This document shows, piece after piece, positions 17,496-24,789 of a stretch of 64,000 nucleotides of DNA. The position numbers were made by a program, and so were the translations under genes. How positions within the stretch are numbered: the first letter of the stretch is position 1; each line of letters begins with the position of its first letter. The stretch comes from an uncultured Lachnospiraceae bacterium. GTDB taxonomy: Bacteria; Bacillota; Clostridia; Lachnospirales; Lachnospiraceae. Under the pieces are notes generated by a model that was not told where the DNA came from, made no database searches, and saw only the letters and a list, made by a program, of their open reading frames with translations. Location of the stretch: the NCBI GenBank assembly GCA_947564735.1, contig CANOEC010000001.1, positions 246,813-310,812 of the forward strand, given 5' to 3'.

Positions 17496-18911
17496 ATGTC
17501 AGAAAAGAAACCATTAGGGAAAGATGCGGACGGTTTTCAGAAAATGATGCGAAAAGGAGACTACGCCGCAGATTTTTCTGGACAGCTTGGGCTTGGCATC
17601 ATGGGAAATATTGTAGGTCAGATGACCTATTTCTACACCGATAAGGTGGGTTTGGCTGTGGGCGCGGTAGGCGTCATGATGGCAATTGCAAAGGTGATTG
17701 ATGCACTGACGGATATCTGGATGGGCAATATTGTCGATCACTCCAAGGGTGGCAACCAGAAGTACTTCAAGTGGATGATTCGTATGACAATTCCTGCGGC
17801 ATTAATTGTATTTTTGATGTTCACGGTACCAAGTACGGGCACTTTGGGACTTGCCTATGTTCTGGTTACCAACGTATTGCTTACCGCAGTAGTTGGCACA
17901 TTAATTGGAACGCCCTTTTCTGCCGTCATGGTTGTCAGAACCAACAGCCAGTCTGAACGAAGTTCTATGGGTGTGTTACGTGCGGCAGCTAATTACGGGG
18001 CTGGTATGGTAGTTGCCATCATTACGATTCCTGTGACCAATATGCTGGGCGGAACCCAGAGCGCTTGGATTAAGTATGGCGCAATTATGGCGCTCATTAT
18101 TCTGCTCTGCCTGTTAATCTGCTGGAATAACGGACGGAAAGCGAAGTTCGCTGCTGATATTGAGAGAAGTGCCGCAGGTGAAGTTGTTGAAGAGGAAGAA
18201 GCAGTTCCGCTTATGGATGCCGTGTCCATGTTGTTCCATAATAAATATTGGGTTATCGTTCTGTTATTTAACTTGATTACAAGCGTTACCAATGCGATAG
18301 CCGGTGCTGCGGGCACCTATTATTGCAAATGGATTTTTGGAAATGATAATCTGGTGGGTATCATCGGCGCACTTGGTATGGTGGCAACGCTAGTAGGCTT
18401 TATCGTATCGAAACCGATTATTGCCAAGCTGGGTGTGAAGAGAACCGTGTATTTTGGTGTTCTAGGAGCGGCAATTGTTGCAGGGATACGCTGTATTGCT
18501 CCCACCAATCTGAAGTTATATTTTGTAATGGGACTGCTAGGCAGTTTTGTGCAAATTCCGCTCATGTGTCTCTATGGCGTGCTGCTTGCCATGGCAGTTG
18601 ACTATAACGAGTGGAAGTATGATAAGAAGCTGGTTGCGGTATCTTCCGGGGCAATCGGTTTTGGAAATAAAGTTGGTTCGGGTCTGGGCAGTGTGATTTT
18701 ATCCGCATTCTTGGTGCTGGGTCATTACGATCCGACACTGACGGAGGCAACCACTTCCATGCGCTGGGCGATTTACGGATTTGGCAATTATCTGCCGTTA
18801 GTAATTAACGTTATCATGTTCTTGGTATTTACAAAGTTTGATATTGAAGAGAAGCTTCCTGCCATGCGCGAAGAAGTTGCAAGGCGCCGCGAGGAGAGAG
18901 CGAAGAAATGA
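17496..18911 (+). CDS. GPH-family sugar:cation symporter
   Basis: A 471-residue integral membrane protein of the glycoside-pentoside-hexuronide:cation symporter family (MelB/XynP type, MFS fold), with about twelve hydrophobic segments. The KVIDALTDIWMGNIVD segment carries the acidic residues typical of the cation site. It should import the glycoside or oligosaccharide that the neighbouring cytoplasmic enzymes degrade. I start at ATG 17496 behind TAGGAGG at 17480-17486; the longer in-frame GTG at 17421 has no ribosome site and would add a non-family tail. It is the only transporter in the locus, which fits enzymes that lack export signals. Confidence 0.9.
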   Translation: MSEKKPLGKDADGFQKMMRKGDYAADFSGQLGLGIMGNIVGQMTYFYTDKVGLAVGAVGVMMAIAKVIDALTDIWMGNIVDHSKGGNQKYFKWMIRMTIPAALIVFLMFTVPSTGTLGLAYVLVTNVLLTAVVGTLIGTPFSAVMVVRTNSQSERSSMGVLRAAANYGAGMVVAIITIPVTNMLGGTQSAWIKYGAIMALIILLCLLICWNNGRKAKFAADIERSAAGEVVEEEEAVPLMDAVSMLFHNKYWVIVLLFNLITSVTNAIAGAAGTYYCKWIFGNDNLVGIIGALGMVATLVGFIVSKPIIAKLGVKRTVYFGVLGAAIVAGIRCIAPTNLKLYFVMGLLGSFVQIPLMCLYGVLLAMAVDYNEWKYDKKLVAVSSGAIGFGNKVGSGLGSVILSAFLVLGHYDPTLTEATTSMRWAIYGFGNYLPLVINVIMFLVFTKFDIEEKLPAMREEVARRREERAKK

Positions 18912-19030
18912 TTTTCACAAGGAAAGGATTTGTATCTTGTGGGTAAATAATAGGCGGTATTGGCGCCCTAAAGGATGTGTTAGCTTGGTGGCTTGTAGCA
19001 GGATGTGATTTGTGCTATGATGAAACAATC

Positions 19031-19996
19031 ATGAACTATATTGTTTTAGATTTAGAATGGAATCAGAGCAGCACAGGTCTGGAAGGGGCAGTCAAGATAC
19101 TCCCCTTTGAGATTGTGGAGATTGGCGCCATCAAACTGAATAATGAGCGGAATATGGTCAGTGAATTTAGTGAACTTGTGAAACCGCAGGTATATCATGA
19201 AATGCACCGCATCACCAGAAGGTTGATTCATTTACAGATGGAACAGCTTGAGAAAGGTCGTCTTTTTCCAGAAGTAATGGAGCAGTTTAGAAAGTGGTGC
19301 GGTGATGATTATATTTTCTGTACATGGGGACCCTTGGATTTGACAGAGCTGCAGAGAAATATCAGATATTATGGATTGGAGCCGCTCGGAGACGGACCGA
19401 TGAAATTTCTGGATGTGCAGAAGCTGTTCAGTATCGCGTATGAAGACAGGAAGTCCAGAAGGGCATTGGAGTATGCCATAGATTATCTGTCCATTGAGAA
19501 AGATATACCGTTTCACCGCGCCTTCAGTGATGCCTATTATACGGCGAAAATACTTGCCTGCATGGAGATCAAAGTACTTGGGAATTATTCCTTTGACGTA
19601 TTTCACCTTCCGCAGAATAAAGAGTCGGAAATCCATGTCATTTTTGATAATTATGCCAAATATATTTCACGTGCCTTTGATGACAAGGTACAGGCGATGG
19701 AAGATAAGACCGTAATCGGAACGAAATGTTATTTATGTAACAAGAATCTCCGCAAAAAAATCCGTTGGTTTACGACCAACGGAAAGCACTACTATAATGT
19801 ATCCTACTGTGATAAGCATGGGTATATGAAATCCAAGATTCGTATCCGCAAGACGGAAGACGGCAGGGTATATGTGGTAAAAACAGAAAAGTTTATTACG
19901 GAGACGGAAGTGGAAGGTATCCGTAATAAACAGGAAAAAAGCAAGAAGCAGAAGAAAGAAAAACATGCTTCTAAAAATCGAAATCATCAAAGCTAG
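19031..19996 (+). CDS. DnaQ/RNase T-like 3'-5' exonuclease domain protein
   Basis: A 321-residue cytoplasmic protein. Residues 1-190 form a DEDD exonuclease domain: D7 and E9 in VLDLEWNQ (ExoI), the region CTWGPLDLTEL (ExoII) and HRAFSDAYYTAKI (ExoIII). The remaining 130 residues are basic; the segment CYLCNKNLRKK with nearby H and C residues may bind zinc, and the last 30 residues are almost all K and E. The role (RNA or DNA trimming) is unknown. I start at ATG 19031, which gives the standard family beginning, although the ribosome site is weak. Its 3' end overlaps the convergent carboxypeptidase gene by 26 bases. Confidence 0.82.
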   Translation: MNYIVLDLEWNQSSTGLEGAVKILPFEIVEIGAIKLNNERNMVSEFSELVKPQVYHEMHRITRRLIHLQMEQLEKGRLFPEVMEQFRKWCGDDYIFCTWGPLDLTELQRNIRYYGLEPLGDGPMKFLDVQKLFSIAYEDRKSRRALEYAIDYLSIEKDIPFHRAFSDAYYTAKILACMEIKVLGNYSFDVFHLPQNKESEIHVIFDNYAKYISRAFDDKVQAMEDKTVIGTKCYLCNKNLRKKIRWFTTNGKHYYNVSYCDKHGYMKSKIRIRKTEDGRVYVVKTEKFITETEVEGIRNKQEKSKKQKKEKHASKNRNHQS

Positions 19997-21464
19997 AGCG
20001 TATGCGTTCCCGTCTCTTTTGTTTACGCTTTACCCGGTTTTTTCTGCGTTGTGCGTTGTGATTGTTCATAATAAGCGCCCGGATGACAAACAGTAAAATA
20101 GCCGTAACTGCAAATATAAGAATACCAATCAGAACCTTTTTCACGTTGATAAAAATTGTATTATCGTGGGAAGGTTCTGTTTCTATTTTTTCGACACTCA
20201 CATCGGTAGTTTCCATATTCGTGTCAAAATCATAAGTTGATGTATTGTCTGTTGCCAGCTTAAGATATGCGCTCCCGACATAGGTATCATGGTAGGTGTA
20301 CTCAATTTTGGCAATACAATTATCATTGGACACATTATAATCAATCGTAGAATCCATGTCTTCAAAGTCGATGGTATTTGGTATTATGACATAACTGTCA
20401 GAATCAATGGAAAGAATCGGCTTTGAGTTTCCGAAAATATCATTGCCTGTCTGAAGAAAACCGGAGACTTCCATCTGGTATTTGTCCTCATTTTCGGAAA
20501 TGTTCATTACTTGGAAATTGTGAAACCCATAGTCAAACAATTCGATTGTATCAGTAAATTGATTGGGCGACTCTTCCTTGAACACGACGCAGACTAATCT
20601 CATTCCGTTTTGTTCCGCACAGGTTACCAGAGTCTGCCTCGCTTGGTCAGTATAACCGGTTTTGCCGCCAAGGACGCCTTCATAGGGAATTTCTCCATTG
20701 ATAATCCGATGCTTATTGTTTTTGATAAAATCATCGGGCTGTGTGGCAGTCGGCTCAAAGTGATAACGTGCGGTGTTGCCGATTTTACAGAGCATTTCAT
20801 TCTGAAAAAATTTACAGGAAATCAATGCAAGGTCATAGGCGGAAGTATAGTGCTCTTCATCGTGCAGACCGTTTGTATTCATAAAATGACTGTCTGTGCA
20901 GCCAAGCTGTGTTGCGCGTTCATTCATATCAGCTACAAAATTTTCAATGGAACCGGAGATGTGTTCTCCGACTGCGTTTGCCACCTCGTTTGCAGAACCA
21001 ACCATAACGCCATAGAGGGCTTCTTCCAATGTGATTGCCTCTCCCTCGTCCATGCCCATATTGGAGCCGTCTCCGGGAACGGTAAAAACCGCCTCGTGTG
21101 AAAAGGTAACCATATCGTCAAGATTACCCCGTTCCATTGCCAGCAGGCAGGTAAGGAGTTTGGTAGTACTTGCGGGGTATAATTTTTCATGGATGTTTTT
21201 GGCATACAAAATAATGCCGGTGTTGACGTCCATCAGAATAGCGGATTCCGCGCTGACAGCCGGACCGACGGGCCAGTTATCGATATCATTTGTCTGAATT
21301 GGAAGGGCTCTTCTTGCTTCGGCTTCCGCCTCCAGTTCTTCCAAAGTGGCATGAACAGTCATAGGACAGCCAAAAAGAACGCCTAAAAAGACAGAGAGTG
21401 CGAGAAGCGCACAAACTGCCGTATATCTTTCGGGTTTCCGAGTTCGTATATTAGAAAACAACAT
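19971..21464 (-). CDS. D-alanyl-D-alanine carboxypeptidase (serine-type, DacF-like)
   Basis: A 497-residue membrane-linked penicillin-binding protein that trims the terminal D-Ala from peptidoglycan stem peptides. An N-terminal signal segment ends near A39. The active-site motifs are S99-TTK, SAN in the GSANEVANA stretch, and KTG in GGKTGYTD. A C-terminal domain follows, and unlike the amphipathic tail of many family members there is a clear membrane span near residues 450-470 (LIGILIFAVTAILLFVI) plus a very basic tail. The gene lies on the opposite strand to its neighbours; its 3' end overlaps the exonuclease gene. The ribosome site AAAGG lies about ten bases before ATG 21464. Confidence 0.93.
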   Translation of the reverse strand: MLFSNIRTRKPERYTAVCALLALSVFLGVLFGCPMTVHATLEELEAEAEARRALPIQTNDIDNWPVGPAVSAESAILMDVNTGIILYAKNIHEKLYPASTTKLLTCLLAMERGNLDDMVTFSHEAVFTVPGDGSNMGMDEGEAITLEEALYGVMVGSANEVANAVGEHISGSIENFVADMNERATQLGCTDSHFMNTNGLHDEEHYTSAYDLALISCKFFQNEMLCKIGNTARYHFEPTATQPDDFIKNNKHRIINGEIPYEGVLGGKTGYTDQARQTLVTCAEQNGMRLVCVVFKEESPNQFTDTIELFDYGFHNFQVMNISENEDKYQMEVSGFLQTGNDIFGNSKPILSIDSDSYVIIPNTIDFEDMDSTIDYNVSNDNCIAKIEYTYHDTYVGSAYLKLATDNTSTYDFDTNMETTDVSVEKIETEPSHDNTIFINVKKVLIGILIFAVTAILLFVIRALIMNNHNAQRRKNRVKRKQKRRERIRSSFDDFDF

Positions 21465-21565
21465 AATTGTTTAACCTTTCCATGATAGAGAAGTATATGT
21501 CAAAAAGCCGTATTTTATGTGATTAGAAAATTCCGCCAAAGAGTGGAAGAACAGAAGGTTCTTCC

Positions 21566-21592
21566 CAAGATAATCGCGAAGCGATTTTCTTG
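21566..21592. other. hairpin in the dacF/DUF3990 intergenic region
   Basis: CAAGATAATCGC pairs with GCGATTTTCTTG around a GAA loop, with one mismatch. A smaller AAGAAC/GTTCTT hairpin lies just before it at about 21547-21563. They sit in the 324-base gap between the divergent carboxypeptidase and DUF3990 genes (21465-21788). No T-run follows on the plus strand, so this is not a clear terminator. Apart from AT-rich promoter-like sequence I see nothing else in the gap. Confidence 0.55.
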
Positions 21593-21788
21593 TTGTATTG
21601 TTATCATTTACCATCATACACTATTTTGTCAAAAAACTGTAGTAATTTCACAAAAAATACAAAATATAGGTTTTATGTGGTAAGATGAGAAGGATGAAAG
21701 GCGTATTTTTCAATCTATCCGGAAACAAAAAAGCGTGGTACAATAGGGACAGTCTAGGAAGAGAGAGGAAAACTTGAGGTAAGCATAT

Positions 21789-22109
21789 ATGATTTTATAT
21801 CATGTAAGTAAAGAAATTGTTCAATTTCCGGAAATCAGAAAAGCTAAGTATACCAAAGATTTTTCATGGGGATTTTATTGTACAAATAATTTCGATCAGG
21901 CAGTGCGTTGGGCGAACCGTGGGGAAGGCGAACCAATCATTAACTATTTTTCTTATGAGCAAAATAATGCATTAGCAATTCAGAGCTTTGGTTCTATGAC
22001 AGATGAATGGCTTGATTTTATCGCAGAATGCAGAAGTAAAATCAGCTTTCATACCTTGTCAGCATTGGATTGTCTGACTTATGAGAGGAGTGAAATCGTT
22101 TATGACTGA
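21789..22109 (+). CDS. DUF3990 family protein, internally shortened
   Basis: A 106-residue cytoplasmic protein. The first 80 residues (KDFSWGFYCTNNFDQAVRWANR, then MTDEWLDFIAECRS) match the DUF3990 family as I remember it; that family has been linked to ADP-ribosyltransferase-like folds. The last 22 residues match its usual C terminus (ISFHTLSALDCLT). About 45-50 residues that normally lie between these blocks appear to be missing, in frame. The ATG at 21789 follows a GAGG-type site. The stop overlaps the start of the next gene by 8 bases (ATGACTGA), so the two are translationally coupled. They look like a toxin/partner pair, but that role is not proven and the deletion may have inactivated this member. 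Confidence 0.65.
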   Translation: MILYHVSKEIVQFPEIRKAKYTKDFSWGFYCTNNFDQAVRWANRGEGEPIINYFSYEQNNALAIQSFGSMTDEWLDFIAECRSKISFHTLSALDCLTYERSEIVYD

Positions 22110-22545
22110 AAAACAAAAGAATGATTTCTTTTATGTCTGTTCATTGATTGAGTATATTGCACGGCAGACAAAAAATAAGCGGGGGACAGTTGTAAGGGCA
22201 TTAGGTGAGAGAGGAATAGAAAAGCAATTACATGATGCGGAAGTAAACCACTGCCTTTCTTTCGAGCAGGTTAGTGATGAGGTAATAGAGCATTATAATA
22301 TTCCGGAAGGAAATTTTGATACCATTACTAATTGCAAATATTCGATACCAAGCTATATGGATATTGGAAAATTATATTGCATTATGATTGAGGATTGTGC
22401 AGAGCCGGGAAAAGAAATCAGTGAGCTGATTAACATTTTTATGTCTTTTATCAGTGATAGGATATCTGATTTTAAGTCAGACGTCTATTATCAGAACCCA
22501 AGCTATTTAGAGTGTTCGTATAAAGAAGGATATTTGTTGGATTAA
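22102..22545 (+). CDS. conserved hypothetical partner of the DUF3990 gene
   Basis: A 147-residue soluble protein, mostly helical and acidic (starting MTEKQKNDFFYVCSLIEY). I know it only as a frequent partner of DUF3990 genes in Lachnospiraceae, not by function. The N-terminal part (about 75 residues: NHCLSFEQVSDEVIEHYNI) resembles the short DUF3791 partner type. The ATG at 22102 has AGGAG twelve bases upstream and is inside the end of the DUF3990 frame; the longer frame from 22081 lacks a ribosome site. If the pair is a toxin-antitoxin system this would be the neutralising member. Confidence 0.6.
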   Translation: MTEKQKNDFFYVCSLIEYIARQTKNKRGTVVRALGERGIEKQLHDAEVNHCLSFEQVSDEVIEHYNIPEGNFDTITNCKYSIPSYMDIGKLYCIMIEDCAEPGKEISELINIFMSFISDRISDFKSDVYYQNPSYLECSYKEGYLLD

Positions 22546-22597
22546 GAAAGACTAAATAATGCTGGAAATTCACGATAATTGAAAGGACATGATTCAG

Positions 22598-23236
22598 ATG
22601 AGACTGCGAAACATAACCGGTTCCAGAGAAGTGATTGCCGCAAGCGATTATGTAGTGCATGAACCGAATGACTATAAAGGAAAATGGAATGAACTTTTTG
22701 GAAATAATCATCCTATCCGTATAGAGATTGGCATGGGTAAGGGTAGATTTATCATGGATTTGGCAAGAATGCATCCGGATATTAATTATGTAGGGATTGA
22801 AAAGTATTCCAGCGTATTGCTTCGAGGGCTTCAGAAGATGGAGCAGGAGCCTTTGCCGAATCTGTATTTTATTCGTATGGACGCCGAAGAAATCACGCAG
22901 GTGTTTGGACATGCGGAGGTGGACAGGATTTATTTAAATTTTTCCGATCCATGGCCGAAGGACAGACATGCGAAAAGAAGATTGCCGTCCCGCGAATTTT
23001 TGCACCGCTATGATGAGATACTAGCAAAAGACGGTGTGATAGAATTTAAAACGGATAACCATGATTTATTTCAATTTGCACTGGAAGAATTGGATCCTGC
23101 CGGATGGCACTTAGACCAGATGACAGAGGATTTGCATCACAATGAGGAGATGATGCAGGATAATGTGATGACGGAATATGAGGAGAGATTTTCTTCAATA
23201 GGCAATCCGATTTATAAATATATCATTTCAAGGTAG
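22598..23236 (+). CDS. trmB: tRNA (guanine-N7-)-methyltransferase
   Basis: A 212-residue cytoplasmic SAM-dependent methyltransferase that makes m7G46 in tRNA. The SAM-binding motif is EIGMGKG near residue 42, with the acidic YVGIEKY strand after it. The catalytic segment NFSDPWPKDRHAKRRL is fully conserved, and the C-terminal TEYEERF sequence is also a TrmB mark. I start at ATG 22598 because AAAGGA lies ten bases before it; the in-frame ATG at 22589 is only about four bases from that site, too close. It is followed by trxA after 28 bases, so the two may be co-transcribed. Confidence 0.94.
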   Translation: MRLRNITGSREVIAASDYVVHEPNDYKGKWNELFGNNHPIRIEIGMGKGRFIMDLARMHPDINYVGIEKYSSVLLRGLQKMEQEPLPNLYFIRMDAEEITQVFGHAEVDRIYLNFSDPWPKDRHAKRRLPSREFLHRYDEILAKDGVIEFKTDNHDLFQFALEELDPAGWHLDQMTEDLHHNEEMMQDNVMTEYEERFSSIGNPIYKYIISR

Positions 23237-23264
23237 TGTACAAGCGACACGGAAAGGAGACATT

Positions 23265-23582
23265 ATGGAACACAAATTTACAACTGCAAATTTTGACAAG
23301 GAGGTTCTTGAAGCACAGACGCCGGTGCTCGTAGATTTCTATGCGGACTGGTGCGGACCCTGTAAGATGATGGCGCCTATTATAGCGCAGCTTGCCGAGG
23401 AGTATGACGGCAGAGTCAAAGTAGGAAAATGCAATATTGACGAGGAAGACGGGCTTGCCAGAATGTACCGGGTAATGTCGATTCCTACAATGAAAATCTT
23501 TGTGAAGGGTGAGGTAGCGGCAACGATTGTGGGTGCAGTAGCGAAGGAAGAGTTGGAAGCGGAACTGAAGAAGGTATTATAA
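23265..23582 (+). CDS. trxA: thioredoxin
   Basis: A 105-residue thioredoxin, the cytoplasmic dithiol reductant. The redox motif is C30-GP-C33 in ADWCGPCKM, the cis-proline motif is SIPTMKIF, and length and fold are standard. The ATG at 23265 follows GGAAAGGAG. The gene ends at a hairpin terminator shared with the convergent tRNA-Pro. Confidence 0.96.
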   Translation: MEHKFTTANFDKEVLEAQTPVLVDFYADWCGPCKMMAPIIAQLAEEYDGRVKVGKCNIDEEDGLARMYRVMSIPTMKIFVKGEVAATIVGAVAKEELEAELKKVL

Positions 23583-23613
23583 AAAAACGGAGACATTATC
23601 TTGTCTCCGTTTA
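23581..23613. terminator. bidirectional terminator between trxA and tRNA-Pro
   Basis: AAACGGAGACA pairs with TGTCTCCGTTT around a short loop. On the minus strand a run of seven T follows the stem, so it ends tRNA-Pro strongly; on the plus strand the T-run is short and termination of trxA would be weaker. Confidence 0.85.
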
Positions 23614-23619
23614 TCTTAG

Positions 23620-23693
23620 TCGAAGCGACAGGATTTGAACCTGCGACCTCTGCGTCCCGAACGCAGCGCTCTACCAAACTGAGCCACGCTTCG
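23620..23693 (-). tRNA. tRNA-Pro (anticodon CGG)
   Basis: The minus strand folds into a complete cloverleaf: acceptor CGAAGCG/CGCTTCG, D arm with GGTAGAGC, anticodon stem CTGCG/CGCAG with loop TTCGGGA, and T loop TTCAAAT between GCAGG and CCTGT. The anticodon CGG reads CCG codons. The discriminator base is A. CCA is not encoded. Confidence 0.95.
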
Positions 23694-23811
23694 ATTTCAT
23701 AAGTACCTACAAGATAATACAACATTTTAGGGACAGTTGTCAATGATTCTGATGCGAAAAGTTTTAATAAATTTGATATACGGGGAGAAAAGCCCAGAAA
23801 TGGAGTGAACA

Positions 23812-24669
23812 ATGGACAAACACTTAGTCAGAATGCCTTGCAATGTTATGCCTTTCATCTGCGAGGCGGATTACAGCATTACATTAGGATCGATGGTTCA
23901 TGCGGACAGGGTTGCGCCCTTTCATGTGGCAATCTATTTATTACAGGGTTCTATGGAGATTATAGAGGATGATATTGTCTATAGGATTATGCCCCATCAG
24001 CTATTTTTCTTAAAAAGCGGCGTCCACCATTGGGGTGTGAAGCCATTTGAACAGGGTTCTGCATGGTACTATGTCCATTATTACTGCGAAGAGCCGGGAG
24101 AGCAGATGACGGAGCTTCCGAGAAACATTTATTATGATACGAGGGTTTGTCTTGATTGGTCCGCCAGTGAGAAATATGTTACGGTTCCGAAGCTGACGGA
24201 CTGTACTGAGACAGACCGTGTCAGACGCTTTTTTGAAAAGCTGGTAGAAGCGCATACGCACGGGAATATTCCGTTAGCGTCAGTCATGCTTTGGCAGATT
24301 TGTATGGAAAGCGCGTGGAATATACAGACGGATGCCGTAGAAAGCATTTATGTGCGGCAGATACAAGAATATATTAAAAGCCATTATATTGCGGGATTTA
24401 CGTCACAGGAGATAGAAAAAATATGCGGATTGTCATATAAGTATGCCGGAACGCTGTTTAAGAGCGCGACCGGACAGACTATAAGGGAATATCAGTGTAT
24501 GCTGCGCTTGAGAAAAGCGGAGCAGCTCCTTGAAGAGACGGATAAGTCGATTACGGAGATTGCCGGATTGTCGGGATTTGCGGATGTTTTTTATTTCAGT
24601 AAGATATTTCACCGGGAGAAAGGCTGTACACCGAGGGAGTATCGTAAAGAGTATATTCCAAGAATATAA
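23812..24669 (+). CDS. AraC-family transcriptional regulator of the GH127 locus
   Basis: A 285-residue protein with an N-terminal cupin-like sensor domain (residues about 20-170) and a C-terminal double helix-turn-helix (about 190-285). The second helix region has the family signature ITEIAGLSGFADVFYFSK and ends GCTPREYRKEY. It should sense a sugar and activate nearby genes. The ATG at 23812 follows TGGAGTG. It is complete, unlike the AraC gene at 13437. It is transcribed in the same direction as the GH127 and GH3 genes that follow, and a promoter with TATAAT at 24730 lies between it and GH127. Confidence 0.9.
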   Translation: MDKHLVRMPCNVMPFICEADYSITLGSMVHADRVAPFHVAIYLLQGSMEIIEDDIVYRIMPHQLFFLKSGVHHWGVKPFEQGSAWYYVHYYCEEPGEQMTELPRNIYYDTRVCLDWSASEKYVTVPKLTDCTETDRVRRFFEKLVEAHTHGNIPLASVMLWQICMESAWNIQTDAVESIYVRQIQEYIKSHYIAGFTSQEIEKICGLSYKYAGTLFKSATGQTIREYQCMLRLRKAEQLLEETDKSITEIAGLSGFADVFYFSKIFHREKGCTPREYRKEYIPRI

Positions 24670-24710
24670 ATCAGAAAATAATACAAAAAATACAGAATAA
24701 TATCCATTTT

Positions 24711-24735
24711 ATATGATATATGATAGGATTATAAT
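24711..24735 (+). promoter_or_regulatory. promoter region of the GH127 gene
   Basis: A -10 box TATAAT lies at 24730-24735, preceded by a short tandem ATATGATATATGATA at 24711-24725. A related TATATCATGATA lies at 26761-26772 before the GH3 gene, next to TATACT at 26781-26786. The shared ATGATA words could be half-sites of the adjacent AraC protein, but the sequence is AT-rich and the spacing to the -10 differs by four bases. Confidence 0.4.
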
Positions 24736-24789
24736 ACATATTACAAGGCAAACTTACAATTGCGTAAGCAAAAATGGAGGGAGAGCAAA

